DNA from: Phycisphaerales bacterium
Lineage (GTDB): Bacteria; Planctomycetota; Phycisphaerae; Phycisphaerales; SM1A02
Direction of reading: 5' to 3'
NCBI GenBank assembly: GCA_029260575.1
Contig: JAJDDB010000009.1
Span: 310,001 to 374,000 of the forward strand
DNA: 64,000 nt
The translations under genes and the position numbers were made by a program. Shown here piece after piece: positions 34,758-43,992 of the stretch (positions are counted from its first letter, which is position 1; every line of letters begins with the position of its first letter). The notes beneath the pieces were generated by a model. That model saw only the letters and a program-made list of their open reading frames with translations, did not search any database and was not told the DNA's origin.

Positions 34758-35231
34758 TCAGATCACCATCCCGGTAATCGTCGATTCAAAAGCGAGTTGA
34801 TCGCCAACGAGCGCCTGCGTGTTGCAGATAAACCTGCGTCTGCGGAATTCGACTTCCTCAGCAAGCAGGTACAACGTATCGCCCGGCAACACCTGTTTGC
34901 GGAAGATCGTGTTGTCGCAGCGCGTGAAGCCGATGAACTTCGGCTGGTCGACTTTCTGGCGGTACAGCACACTGCTGAGCTGCGCTGCCGCCTCGATGAT
35001 CAACACGCCGGGCATGATCGGCCGCCCGGGTATGTGATACGGCGCCCAGAATTCATCATCGTCAATCGCTTTGACGCCCAAGGCCTGCGTATTGTCGCTG
35101 TTGAGCCAGATGACGTAGTCCAGTTGGCGCATGAGTCCGCATTGCGGGTTGATTTCGGCAATCTTCTCTGCAGCGACAGCTGTCGCGCTGAGGTCGATCG
35201 GGCTTAGGTCAAACAGCAGCTCAGACGCCAC
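34758..35231 (-). CDS. FabZ-like beta-hydroxyacyl-ACP dehydratase
   Basis: A 157-residue hot-dog protein. FWAPYHIPGRPIMPGVLIIE AAAQ contains the catalytic His of the FabZ 'H-F-P' box (here Y-H-I-P) and the catalytic Glu of the central helix. It has the planctomycete N-terminal stretch (IDLSATAVAAEKIAEINPQC, RQLDYVIWL). The GTG start is supported by GGAG eight bases upstream; there is a longer open reading with no ribosome site. It may work in fatty-acid or lipid A supply. Followed by the UvrC-like gene. Confidence 0.82.
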   Translation of the reverse strand: MASELLFDLSPIDLSATAVAAEKIAEINPQCGLMRQLDYVIWLNSDNTQALGVKAIDDDEFWAPYHIPGRPIMPGVLIIEAAAQLSSVLYRQKVDQPKFIGFTRCDNTIFRKQVLPGDTLYLLAEEVEFRRRRFICNTQALVGDQLAFESTITGMVI

Positions 35232-35424
35232 AGCAGTGACTCCACAGTGCAACAACCCACGATTGCTCACCGGCCCTACTGTGGCGGTGGTGGCATCGAC
35301 TTGGGCAAACATCACTCTGCCCCGTCAGCGCAAACGCACGGCAACCCAGACCAACGGTCGTGAGAAACCACGAAAGCCAATCGGGACATATATCAACGAG
35401 GGCTATTCGGGTGATGCAGCAGCG

Positions 35425-35604
35425 TTATTCGTCACCGCGTGCATCCAGCACAACCTTGCGAACCGCTTGTGCCTGGTTCTTCAGGTCCTGCATGGCCTTC
35501 CTGACGCGTGTGCCGGCTGCTTTGTTGCCTCCCTCAGCCTTCATCACATCGTCTCTTGATTCCTCGATGATCCGAATCAGTTCCTCGTAGGCTTGCTGGA
35601 TCAA
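35425..35604 (-). CDS. Histone H1-like small basic protein (59 aa)
   Basis: A 59-codon gene with TTG start preceded by AGGAG at eight bases. The product, IQQAYEELIRIIEESRDDVM then AEGGNKAAGTRVRKAMQDLK and NQAQAVRKVVLDARGDE, carries the G-N-K-A-A-G-T-R-x-R-K-A signature of bacterial histone H1/Hc1-like proteins (known in Chlamydiae and Bacteroidota), which bind nucleoid DNA. One long helix with conserved Lys/Arg. The short length is usual for the family. It overlaps the end of a doubtful upstream reading by four bases. Nucleoid association is inferred from the family. Confidence 0.8.
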   Translation of the reverse strand: MIQQAYEELIRIIEESRDDVMKAEGGNKAAGTRVRKAMQDLKNQAQAVRKVVLDARGDE

Positions 35605-35773
35605 TGCACCATCTCCTGAATTGAAGTGTTGAGCGTTTGAGTCGTTTCACGCGCCGCAGCAATGCCGCTGCAGACCACGTACCCGTCATTATGGCCACTC
35701 AGGACCCCCAAAGACAACTCCAGCGGCATGTTGACCCCAATTTCGTTCGTAAATTGTTTGGATTCCAAGCCTG

Positions 35774-36343
35774 CTAGACCCCCTGATCTACCGATTTTGC
35801 CAGCTCCAGACACTGTCGAAACGCCGGGTGGGTGCTGTCTGCCATCAGTTCGTACATCGCTGACAGCACTCCAGTTACGACTCCGCCAGCGGTTCGGATG
35901 CGGTCCAGAGCAGGGGCAATCTGATCACGCTGTCCTGCCGAAATTGCGTCAGAGCACAAAAAACACAATCGACCAGCCGCCAGAAGGTCCAGCGAGGTTT
36001 GCAGGACACAAACCTGGGCTTCAATGCCTGTAATCAACACAGTCGAGCGCTGGCGATCCTGCAGTGCTTTGACCACATCATCAACAGCAGCGCTGAAACG
36101 TGTTTTTTCAATTACGACTGTGTTTTCCGGAAATGCATCACGCAACTGTGCAGCGGTTCGGCCAAGGCCATTGGGATTCTGCTCCGTCACGAGCACCGGC
36201 AGATCCAGAACATCAGCCATACGCAGCAGCACCGAACAGTTGTTGAGCATTCGATCCCGATCGGCAAGCGTGGGTAACAGACGCTCCTGCACATCAATCA
36301 GTAGCAGGGCAGTGTCATCAATTTTCAATCGTGGAATCGGCAT
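35774..36343 (-). CDS. Isochorismatase-family hydrolase
   Basis: A 189-residue cysteine hydrolase of the isochorismatase/YcaC type. The catalytic triad is seen as Asp in LLLIDVQERL, Lys in VIEKTRFSA and Cys in GIEAQVCVLQTS. The E-A-Q-V-C-V form is that of YcaC-like amidase relatives rather than EntB. Substrate not predictable. The ATG is the first Met at the conserved start; an in-frame upstream reading of 20 codons lacks support and no ribosome site is clear. Confidence 0.9.
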   Translation of the reverse strand: MPIPRLKIDDTALLLIDVQERLLPTLADRDRMLNNCSVLLRMADVLDLPVLVTEQNPNGLGRTAAQLRDAFPENTVVIEKTRFSAAVDDVVKALQDRQRSTVLITGIEAQVCVLQTSLDLLAAGRLCFLCSDAISAGQRDQIAPALDRIRTAGGVVTGVLSAMYELMADSTHPAFRQCLELAKSVDQGV

Positions 36344-36471
36344 ATGCGCATCATAAAGGAGCAACCGTTGTCTGCGCGACTGTATGCCCCGAAGGGGATG
36401 CACAATAAAGAACCGGCCCGGAGCAATGCGCTTCGGGTCGGTTGGCTGTTCTGCAAGATGTCCAAAGCAGC

Positions 36472-37269
36472 TTACTCTTCAGTCGTCATCATCGGAAACG
36501 AAAGGTCCGGACGCGGGAATCCAACCATCGATTCGTACTTGCGAATCAATGCTTCCGACTTTTCGCCGAGTGCTTTCGCATCTGCACCAAGCTGCTCACG
36601 AATCTTCTCGCGCGTGGTGTAGAAATCCGCTTCGCTGGTCGAAACTTTGATCACCATATACGCAGGCAGGTCTTCGCCTGTGATGTGCTCGATGACACGC
36701 CAGCCGTGCTTGATGCCCTTCTTTTCATACAGCGCTGCCCACTGCTTGGCGATGCTCTCGAACTCTTCCTGCTTGTGCGGGAAGGCGTACAGCACGTCGT
36801 AGTGCGCAAACCGAATGTCTTGCTCCTTGATCGCAGGATTCTTCGGATTGTACGACAGATCTTCGCGGTACACGGAATGCGTCATCGATCGGCTCTCGAC
36901 GCATTCATCCGCTTTCTTTGCGAGCTTCTTCCAACGCTCAGCTCCGATGGATTCGATAGCGCCCATCCAGTTGGCGCGCGTCGTGTTCATCGAATCAAAA
37001 CCTTCCGGCAGGGGTACGATGTATGCGTATCCGAACTCCGGCCCCTGAATCGTCCAGTAACTTACGAGATTCGGATCAGCTCCGAATTCGGTCAGCAGTT
37101 CGCACATTTCCTTTGTGGCTTGCTCATACTGCGCCGTCATTGACGGCTTGACTTTTTCGACAATGACAAGCGACATATCCGGCTTCGGCTCTTCCTGTTG
37201 GGCAGCAACAAGAATGCCGGCCAGCGCCACAACAGCAAGCATCGGCAGGATCAAGAGTGTTCGTTTCAT
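36472..37269 (-). CDS. Exported hypothetical protein with two dimeric-barrel-like repeats
   Basis: A 265-residue protein with a clear signal peptide (LLILPMLAVVALAGILVAAQ). The mature part has two similar halves (SLVIVEKVKPSMTAQYEQAT KEM ... and the DIRFAHYDVLYAFPHKQEEF ESIAK part) that look like dimeric alpha/beta-barrel modules; this reading is tentative. GAGGAG lies seven bases before the ATG, which rules out the much longer open frame upstream. No family recognised. Confidence 0.78.
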   Translation of the reverse strand: MKRTLLILPMLAVVALAGILVAAQQEEPKPDMSLVIVEKVKPSMTAQYEQATKEMCELLTEFGADPNLVSYWTIQGPEFGYAYIVPLPEGFDSMNTTRANWMGAIESIGAERWKKLAKKADECVESRSMTHSVYREDLSYNPKNPAIKEQDIRFAHYDVLYAFPHKQEEFESIAKQWAALYEKKGIKHGWRVIEHITGEDLPAYMVIKVSTSEADFYTTREKIREQLGADAKALGEKSEALIRKYESMVGFPRPDLSFPMMTTEE

Positions 37270-37603
37270 AGCAAGACTCCTCAAGTATTGGTCTGCGTGT
37301 TCCCACAGCGGGAATTGAATAACTGCACATGTACAAGTCCGAACGAACATCGTCCGGTTCGTTTCTGCATAGCCGGGACGCGCGCACCACAGCAGCACGT
37401 CGAGCAAGCGATTGTCAGGAGTCCTTTCCCTTATGCGGTGCATCCATGAAAGACAACCGCCCAAAGCCCACCCCGGGAAAGTCAGTACATCAGTATATCG
37501 AAAGGAATCTTCTGCCGTTGGATGTAGCGCGAGATTGGATTGCTGCATTCAACAGCTGTTGAATGCAGTCTACGGCAACATCTGCACCGACCGGCAGTTG
37601 CCC
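37270..37603. other. Intergenic stretch upstream of the 36472-37269 gene
   Basis: About 330 bases. It must hold the promoter of the exported-protein gene and the end of the dockerin-tailed gene, and contains the perfect 26-base palindrome at 37543-37568. I see no gene in it. Confidence 0.5.
37543..37568. repeat. Perfect 26-bp palindrome
   Basis: CTGCATTCAACAG followed directly by its exact inverse complement CTGTTGAATGCAG, with no spacer. It lies 36 bases past the stop of the dockerin-tailed gene. No T-run follows on either strand, so it is not a standard terminator; an operator or a cruciform-forming site is possible. Confidence 0.8.
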
Positions 37604-39109
37604 TCAGCAATCACCCCACGCAGCGAGCAGATCCAGCAGGTCGAAGACATCAACGACGTCGTTGTGCGGGGTGGCGATGTTCGCGCCGGGACCGTTCGTG
37701 CCCCAATTGTCGAGCAATTCCAAAAGGTCGAAGACGTTGACCGTGCCGTCCGGAGGCCCACCGACCGAGTCTGTAATGTCCGCAGGACAATCGGGAACAT
37801 CTGGAATTTCATATGCTCCCATATCGACGATCGGAGCCGTGCCGTTGCCGGTGTCTATCGTCCCGGTATCATCGACGAAGCGCGGATTGCCATCGATATC
37901 AATGGGCGTCAGCTCGGCAATGTCTGCATCGTCATCGAGATCGAGCGCATCCGGCGGAACGACAGTGTTGTCGCCAGCGTCGATGCAGAGTGATCCGGCG
38001 GTGAGGCGCAGATCGTCGTCTTCGGTGCCGGCGATGTTGTCAGGGCCGTCGGCATCGCTGAATAGCGGATCGGTATTGATGTTGCCGGCGCCGGCAAAGC
38101 CGCCCTGAATGTTGGAGAACGTCACGGTCGTCACCCCGCCCGGGGCGTCGAAGACTGCCTCGGGGCTGTTTGCCCACAGGATCGAGTTGGCAATCGTGGT
38201 GGTGCTGCCAGTGGTGCCTACGGAGTACACGCCGCCTCCATCGTTGACGGCTGTGTTCCCGTTGAACGTGCAGTTGATCACGGTTGCATTGGCGTTGAAC
38301 GAGCGCAGTCCGCCGCCGGTCTGGACAGCATTGTTTGCAATGAAGGTGCAGTTCAGGACGAGCGGTGTGCTGTTGCTGCCGTTGGCGATCCCGCCGCCGC
38401 CGAATGCGAGGTTGTCGATGAACACGCAGCCGACAATGGTGGGGCTGCCGCCGTTGTTTTCCATACCACCGCCCGCCGTAGCGATGTTGTCAATGAATGC
38501 GCAGTTGATGAAGGACGGGCTGGCGTTTTCGTTGGCCACGCCGCCGCCGCTGCCGAAGCCACCGGTTCCCTGTGCTGAGTTGCCGGTGAAGACGCAGTTC
38601 TTGACGGTGGGGCTGCTGGCGATGTTGCGCATGCCGCCACCCTGAAAGACATCGACACACAGGGGATTGCATGCGATCTCGATGAATGTGCCTGTGCCGC
38701 CGGTGATGGTGAATCCATTGACGATCGTGTCGGACCCTTCGTTCGTCGCGCACGTGATGACGGTGTTGCAGCACCCGGTTCCCTCGATGATGGTCGCAGC
38801 GACTGTCGCCGAGTCGTCGGGGTCCGAGCTTCGCAATGTGATGGCCTTGCCGAGCAGATTGATGTTCTCGATATACGTGCCCGGCTGAACGATGATCTCA
38901 TCGCCGTTGACTGAGGCGCCTATTGCTTCCTGGATCGCGTCATACGGATGCGCAAGCGTGCCGTCTTCAAGCGGGTCGCTGATCGATGAATCGTTCGGCC
39001 CGGGGTCGTCGGCTGCGTCGTCGTCAACGTATCGTGTCGTCTGTGCTGTCCCGATTGCTGTTGCGAGACACAGGGTCAGAGCAATCACTCCATACCGGCA
39101 GATATGCAT
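37604..39109 (-). CDS. Secreted beta-helix protein with dockerin-like C-terminal module
   Basis: A 501-residue exported protein. After the signal peptide (VIALTLCLATAIGTAQ) it opens RYVDDDAADDPGPND, then a polymorphic right-handed beta-helix of repeated 'N-C-x-F-x-x-N-x-A-x-x-G-G-G' coils, typical of planctomycete outer-membrane repeat proteins. The C-terminus is a paired dockerin-like module (NVFDLLELLDNWG and VVDVFDLLDLLAAWGDC), each with an Asp-rich calcium-type loop. Such tails are thought to anchor or sort the protein. GGAGG lies six bases before the ATG. Confidence 0.88.
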   Translation of the reverse strand: MHICRYGVIALTLCLATAIGTAQTTRYVDDDAADDPGPNDSSISDPLEDGTLAHPYDAIQEAIGASVNGDEIIVQPGTYIENINLLGKAITLRSSDPDDSATVAATIIEGTGCCNTVITCATNEGSDTIVNGFTITGGTGTFIEIACNPLCVDVFQGGGMRNIASSPTVKNCVFTGNSAQGTGGFGSGGGVANENASPSFINCAFIDNIATAGGGMENNGGSPTIVGCVFIDNLAFGGGGIANGSNSTPLVLNCTFIANNAVQTGGGLRSFNANATVINCTFNGNTAVNDGGGVYSVGTTGSTTTIANSILWANSPEAVFDAPGGVTTVTFSNIQGGFAGAGNINTDPLFSDADGPDNIAGTEDDDLRLTAGSLCIDAGDNTVVPPDALDLDDDADIAELTPIDIDGNPRFVDDTGTIDTGNGTAPIVDMGAYEIPDVPDCPADITDSVGGPPDGTVNVFDLLELLDNWGTNGPGANIATPHNDVVDVFDLLDLLAAWGDC

Positions 39110-39226
39110 GGTGGACCTCCATAGTGCCCCAATGATGACCAGTGAGTGTGTGAATTGGAAGGACAATCAAATATTCTGCAGAGAATCCGGACGAGGCGCG
39201 GCGACCGGCCCGATGCATTGTTGCCC

Positions 39227-40144
39227 TCAGCAATCACCCCACGCAGCGAGCAGATCCAGCAGGTCGAACACGTCGACGACATCATCCTGCGGCGCGATTG
39301 CTGCACCGAGTCCGTCTGTCCCCCAGTTGGCGAGCAGTTCCAGCAGGTCAAAAACGTTGATCGAACTGTCGTTGTTCTGCACATCCGCAGGACACTGATT
39401 GAGTGTGTGCAATTCAACGCGGCGCACGATCATACTTCCGCCGCCGTCCCAGTTGAGCGCGCCGAATAACGCCCCGACGATATCGGAATTGCCAGCGAGA
39501 ACAAATGGTCGGTACCCGGTTTCACCAGTGTCGAATGTGACGAGATTGCCATCGAATCGGAGTCGAGCTTCGTTGATTCCGGTGGTGTTGATGATGGACA
39601 GTGTGTGGTAGTCGGTGGTGCCCTGGCCGCTTCCGGTCAGTGTCGCTGTCAACGGGGTGATTGTTCCGCCATCATTGCCATGTTGTACGGTGACGATCAT
39701 CGCGTCATCTTCATCGAGACTTATCAACACAAGCCATCGTTCGAATTGATCATTGCCATACCAGAAACCAAGGCTCTTGGTCGGCGTCGTGCTCCCGACT
39801 GTCAAGCGAAATTCAAAATCCATTGCCCAGCCGTCTGCAAGCTGAGTGTGCTCAGCCGCACTTACAACCGTTCGATACCACAGCCGCTCGCCTGCACCTT
39901 CATCTTCGATGATCCAACCGTTGAGTCCGCCTTCTGATGTGTGACCAGTCAATACAGCACCGTTCACCAGCGGAATCGTCCAACTACCACCAGCCGCAGT
40001 GGTCGGGTCCGGCGCGGTGGCGCCAGCTTGCGCATCATACAACGCAATCGTTGTCATTCGGTTGCTGCTACCCATCGCTGCAAACGGCAGACACAGGCAC
40101 AAAGAACACGACAGCCAGCGACCGATCATTCGTGTTCGATTCAT
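39227..40144 (-). CDS. Secreted protein with dockerin-like C-terminal module
   Basis: A 305-residue exported protein: signal peptide (WLSCSLCLCLPFAAMG), a middle part that looks like a concanavalin-type beta-sandwich (WAMDFEFRLTVGS, KSLGFWYGNDQFERWLVLIS; tentative), and the same paired dockerin-like tail as its neighbour (INVFDLLELLANWG, VVDVFDLLDLLAAWGDC). Its last 42 coding bases and the seven after the stop are identical to the neighbour's. GGAGG lies seven bases before the ATG. Ligand unknown. Confidence 0.85.
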   Translation of the reverse strand: MNRTRMIGRWLSCSLCLCLPFAAMGSSNRMTTIALYDAQAGATAPDPTTAAGGSWTIPLVNGAVLTGHTSEGGLNGWIIEDEGAGERLWYRTVVSAAEHTQLADGWAMDFEFRLTVGSTTPTKSLGFWYGNDQFERWLVLISLDEDDAMIVTVQHGNDGGTITPLTATLTGSGQGTTDYHTLSIINTTGINEARLRFDGNLVTFDTGETGYRPFVLAGNSDIVGALFGALNWDGGGSMIVRRVELHTLNQCPADVQNNDSSINVFDLLELLANWGTDGLGAAIAPQDDVVDVFDLLDLLAAWGDC

Positions 40145-40333
40145 TGCAGATCCTCCACAGCTCATGTCTTCAGTGTATTCGCGCAGCAACAATGCCTGAT
40201 GTCAGCATTATCGCAGCGGACTGTATTTCATCGCAAGAGATTTCACCCAAACTGTGGGGACAACGCATTGGGCACCAATCAACCGTCATGCGGCGACTGG
40301 CAGCGTTTGATCTCACAATGGCAAGAGCGTTGC

Positions 40334-41770
40334 CTACACGCGCAAGTCCGTCTTCCCGCCAAGCGCATCCGCATAGCGCTTGCGCACCGGCTTTACCACC
40401 TGTGCGATGAACGCATCTACCTGCTGCGGCGCTCGGCCGATGTACCTTGCCGGCTCCAGCACATCCGCAAAATCGATGCTCGCAAACATCGCTTCACCCT
40501 GCAAGCGCTCAAGCAGATCGTTCGGCTGACCGTCTTCTTTCATGCGCCGCGATGCTTCGTGACTGAGAGTGCGAATCACCTCGTGCGCTGCCTGCCGATC
40601 TGCGCCGCTGCGCACCGCAGCCATGAGAATGTCTTCCGTCGCCATAAACGGCAGTTCGCTGCGCAGGTTTGCATCGATCACACGCTCGTTGACAATCAGA
40701 CCGCTGCTCACATTGTGCATGATGTCCAGACATCCATCCAGCGCGAGAAACGCTTCCGGAAGCACAAGTCTGCGGTTGGCGGAATCATCAAGCGTGCGCT
40801 CGAACCATTGCACCGCAGCTGTCTGCAGCGCATTGGGCGCGAGGTTCATCACAAACCGCGACACTGCACACGCCCGTTCACAGCGCATCGGGTTGCGCTT
40901 GTACGCCATGGCGGACGAACCGATCTGTGTCGATTCAAATGGTTCCTCAATTTCCCGACGATTGGCAAGGAGTCGCAGATCAGTTGCGCATTTGTGTACC
41001 GCCGCTGCAGCCACCGCCAGCGCATTCAGAACCTGCGCATCCACCACCCGCGGGTACGTCTGGCCGGTGATGACAAAACGTTTGTCCACCGGCCAACCCA
41101 TTTTCTGCGTGACCAGTTCATCGAGCGTTTCAACTTTGGCATCATCGCCCTCAAACAGCGCCAGGAAGGACGCCTGTGTTCCGGTGGTTCCCTTGACGCC
41201 GCGGAAACGCAATGTGTCAAGCCGATGTTCCACATCACCAAGCGTCAGCGCCAGATCCGCTGCCCACAGTGCTGCGCGCTTACCCACCGTCGTCGGCTGG
41301 GCCGGCTGGTAATGCGTAAACCCCAGCGTCGGCAGCGCGCGATACGTCGCTGCAAACGTCCCCAGAGCATCAATCACTCTTGCGAGTTTCGCAGCTGTCA
41401 ACGAAAGGCTGTCGCGCAATTGCATCAGTTCCGTATTGCAGACAACGAACTGGCTCGTCGCGCCGAGGTGAATGATCGGCCGGGCCGTTGGAGCGACATC
41501 GCCGAAGGCGTGTATATGCGCCATCACGTCATGACGGAACTGCTTCTCATATTTCGCAGCGGCGTCGAAATCGATGTCATCGAGATGGGCGGCAAGCTCG
41601 GCAATCTGCGCATCGGTAATGTCCAGGCCCAATTCGCGCTGAGCCTGCGCCAGCGCCAGCCACAGCCGCCGCCATGTCGTGAACTTGCGTCGATCAGACC
41701 AGATGGTCCGCATGTCAGCGGAGGCGTATCGTGCTTCAAGCGGGCTGCGATAGGATCCGTGCTCATCCAT
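40334..41770 (-). CDS. purB: Adenylosuccinate lyase
   Basis: A 478-residue fumarase/aspartase-superfamily enzyme that removes fumarate from SAICAR and adenylosuccinate in purine synthesis. The N-terminus SPLEARYASADMRTIWSDRR, the HLGATSQFV region, THYQPAQPTTVGKRAALW and the signature GSSAMAYKRNPMRCER are those of the vertebrate-type PurB group. The ATG is the first that gives the conserved N-terminus; a much longer open frame upstream overlaps the divergent sigma gene and is rejected. Confidence 0.96.
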   Translation of the reverse strand: MDEHGSYRSPLEARYASADMRTIWSDRRKFTTWRRLWLALAQAQRELGLDITDAQIAELAAHLDDIDFDAAAKYEKQFRHDVMAHIHAFGDVAPTARPIIHLGATSQFVVCNTELMQLRDSLSLTAAKLARVIDALGTFAATYRALPTLGFTHYQPAQPTTVGKRAALWAADLALTLGDVEHRLDTLRFRGVKGTTGTQASFLALFEGDDAKVETLDELVTQKMGWPVDKRFVITGQTYPRVVDAQVLNALAVAAAAVHKCATDLRLLANRREIEEPFESTQIGSSAMAYKRNPMRCERACAVSRFVMNLAPNALQTAAVQWFERTLDDSANRRLVLPEAFLALDGCLDIMHNVSSGLIVNERVIDANLRSELPFMATEDILMAAVRSGADRQAAHEVIRTLSHEASRRMKEDGQPNDLLERLQGEAMFASIDFADVLEPARYIGRAPQQVDAFIAQVVKPVRKRYADALGGKTDLRV

Positions 41771-41947
41771 AGGGAATTTCGTGGGTTTTGCGTGACTCGC
41801 AGGCGACGACGACTGGTGTTTGTGCGACAATATGCCTGCAGGGCTTGTGGAACCGGCCATTGCACCGCATCGTAGTACTTGAAGCGCTTCGCTGCACCGG
41901 ACGCAGCGATTGATGACCTGTGGCAGGAGGCGAATCTCATTTCCGAA

Positions 41948-42658
41948 ATGCAGCGTCCGACATCGGCATCTCCGCCAGCCGACACGGCTGGGGGCGCGGT
42001 CTCGACGGGGCCGCCGCGGTTGACGCCGCTGCGCGAATTGCAGCTTCTCGAACAACACAGAGCAGGCGATCCCAAAGCTCTCAGCGAACTGTTGACGTCC
42101 TATCAACGCCGGGTCTACAGCATCTGCTGTCGAATGGTGCATGACCCGGAGCGTTCGCGCGACCTCACCCAGGATGTGCTGCTGAAGGTCATGAACGGTC
42201 TGGACGGCTATGACGGCCGGGCCAAGCTCAGCACGTGGATCATCCGAATAACCATCAACACCTGCCTCAGCGATCTGCAAAAACAGAAGGTTCGCCAGAC
42301 TGCCTCGCTGGACGATCTCAGCACGGGTTCGAGCAGCTCGGATCGGTCCGTGGAGCTTCCCGCAAGTATGGGCGGCCAAAGGGAACTTTCCGGGGCTGAG
42401 GTGGTCGAACTGGGTGAGCGGCGGGTTGCAGTGGAACGGGCTCTGGGAGGTCTGGATGCGGATGCACGGGCGATTTTAGTGCTACGCGATGTACAGGATC
42501 TGGAGTACCAGCAGATTTCCGAGGTGCTTGAGGTTCCGGTGGGCACCGTCAAATCGAGGCTGTTTCGAGCCCGGGCGTCGTTTCGGACTGCCCTCGAACA
42601 GGAAATGGCGCGGCTGAGTGGTACGGCCGGCGACGAGATGGGAACGAAAACTGCCTGA
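41948..42658 (+). CDS. RNA polymerase sigma-70-family (ECF-like) factor
   Basis: A 236-residue sigma factor: region 2 (RRVYSICCRMVHDPERSRDL TQDVLLKVMNGLDGYDGRAK LSTWIIRITINTCLSDLQ) and region 4 (LDADARAILVLRDVQDLEYQ QISEVLEVPVGTVKSRLFRA RA), joined by a Ser-rich linker. The N-terminus has a Thr/Pro/Ala-rich extension. The start is uncertain: AGGAGG at 41927-41932 is 15 bases before this ATG and nine before an in-frame ATT, and a TTG upstream (41879) is open. Its partner gene follows 39 bases downstream. Confidence 0.88.
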   Translation: MQRPTSASPPADTAGGAVSTGPPRLTPLRELQLLEQHRAGDPKALSELLTSYQRRVYSICCRMVHDPERSRDLTQDVLLKVMNGLDGYDGRAKLSTWIIRITINTCLSDLQKQKVRQTASLDDLSTGSSSSDRSVELPASMGGQRELSGAEVVELGERRVAVERALGGLDADARAILVLRDVQDLEYQQISEVLEVPVGTVKSRLFRARASFRTALEQEMARLSGTAGDEMGTKTA

Positions 42659-42697
42659 TTCGGATCAGGCAATTCGGTGAAAGAGGATTTGTGAATC

Positions 42698-43981
42698 GTG
42701 GCTGGGCTTGATGAACAACAACTGCTCGAACTGATCGAGTCCGCAGATAGCGATGCTGTCGAAACCGGCTTGCGCGCGCTGCGTGCTGATGACCCGCAAC
42801 AAGCCCGGCGCATCGAAGCCATGCGCCGCGATCGCGTGTTGCTGCAAAGCCTTCCGCCGATCGATCCGCCAGTGGATTTCCTGGCAGAGCTTGAACCGCA
42901 GATTGCACGCCCAATGCTGATGGACGACGTACCGACAACTGCAACCCAGCCGGGTGCTGCGCGTCGGGCTGCCCATCGAAACCGAATGCGCAGCCAACTC
43001 ATGCAGGCAGCAGTGGCAGCAAGTGTCGCCCTCACGGTGTTCGTTGGCGCGTGGATCACCGCTTCCAGCCTCGGGCTGTTTGACAGTTCCGACAACACGC
43101 TTGCAGAATCAGACAACCCGGGCAGCAATGAATCACAATTGGCCGTCAACGACTCAAGCGACATAGATAACGCCGCAGATATAAGCAATGACTCGCTCGA
43201 TGATGTTCTTCTGACAGGCGACCTGCATCATCGCGCCCCGAACCTGTCGGACATTCAGCGAATGACCAGTCGGCGTCTGGTTGCATCAACGAATCGTGAC
43301 ACTGCACACGCGCAACCGAATCCTTCGACTGTCAATGCAGATGCCCAGCCTGCGTTCGTTATGGCCGATTTCGCGCTAGTGCTCAACAGCAAGGACGAAA
43401 CTGCAGCACAATCGCACCTCAGCGCCGCAATTGACACCGTTACGCAACACAGCGCGGTAATCAAGAATCTCACTGTGCCCGAACTCAAGTTGATCGAACA
43501 AGCCTGGCTGGCCCGCCGCGCAGCCAACGGCAACCCGGTCGGGCCGTTGCATGCAGGCGTCGGCGATGACCCGCCCGCCAATCGCCGTCCGGGTACTGCA
43601 AACGCAAATCGCAGTTTTCATCTGAACGTGGAAATGCTGCAGGAATCCGTTGAACAGCTCATTGCCGAAGGGCTCGTTGCGGGTTCTTCAGATCTCATGC
43701 CGGATTACGATCAGCAAATCGAACTGTCTGAAGCCGGCTTGCGGTACACGCTTGCGATTCCGGTCAGTGAGTTGAAGTCCGTGCTCGCGCGGTTGAATGC
43801 AGTTGATGCGGGCAACAATCAACTGGTGCTGCGCGAATCACTGGACACTGGACCGAACGCCGTCCAGCCGATGGCCTGGGCCACCGATCTGAACGACATT
43901 CTCGTAATACATGATCGCCTGCTTCGTGAACAACCGGATGCGGTGCTGCTGCTGCCGGTCGTGCTTTCGCAGGTGAAGTAA
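42698..43981 (+). CDS. Membrane protein of the sigma operon, likely anti-sigma factor
   Basis: A 427-residue protein. A short N-terminal cytosolic part of about 100 residues without a zinc motif precedes one membrane segment (AAVAASVALTVFVGAWITAS). The outer part is Asp/Asn/Ser-rich and then folded (QLIAEGLVAGSSDLMPDYDQ, LRYTLAIPVSELKSVLARL). Topology and position directly after the sigma gene support an anti-sigma role. GAGGA lies ten bases before the GTG start. No zinc-binding HC2 motif is seen, unlike the 28863-29864 protein. Confidence 0.72.
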   Translation: MAGLDEQQLLELIESADSDAVETGLRALRADDPQQARRIEAMRRDRVLLQSLPPIDPPVDFLAELEPQIARPMLMDDVPTTATQPGAARRAAHRNRMRSQLMQAAVAASVALTVFVGAWITASSLGLFDSSDNTLAESDNPGSNESQLAVNDSSDIDNAADISNDSLDDVLLTGDLHHRAPNLSDIQRMTSRRLVASTNRDTAHAQPNPSTVNADAQPAFVMADFALVLNSKDETAAQSHLSAAIDTVTQHSAVIKNLTVPELKLIEQAWLARRAANGNPVGPLHAGVGDDPPANRRPGTANANRSFHLNVEMLQESVEQLIAEGLVAGSSDLMPDYDQQIELSEAGLRYTLAIPVSELKSVLARLNAVDAGNNQLVLRESLDTGPNAVQPMAWATDLNDILVIHDRLLREQPDAVLLLPVVLSQVK

Positions 43982-43992
43982 GTCGGTCGGAC

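Noticed and set aside
34071-35207. 378-codon plus-strand frame
   Set aside because: Antisense to the UvrC-like and FabZ-like genes; His/Arg-rich composition typical of shadow frames.
35601-35813. 70-codon frame on the minus strand before the H1-like gene
   Set aside because: It overlaps the isochorismatase end by 40 bases, has no domain and no convincing start; a shorter start at 35729 has a weak GGGG site. Not enough support.
39941-41875. Very long plus-strand frame of 644 codons
   Set aside because: It is antisense to purB and the dockerin gene, which have strong homology, ribosome sites and codon use.
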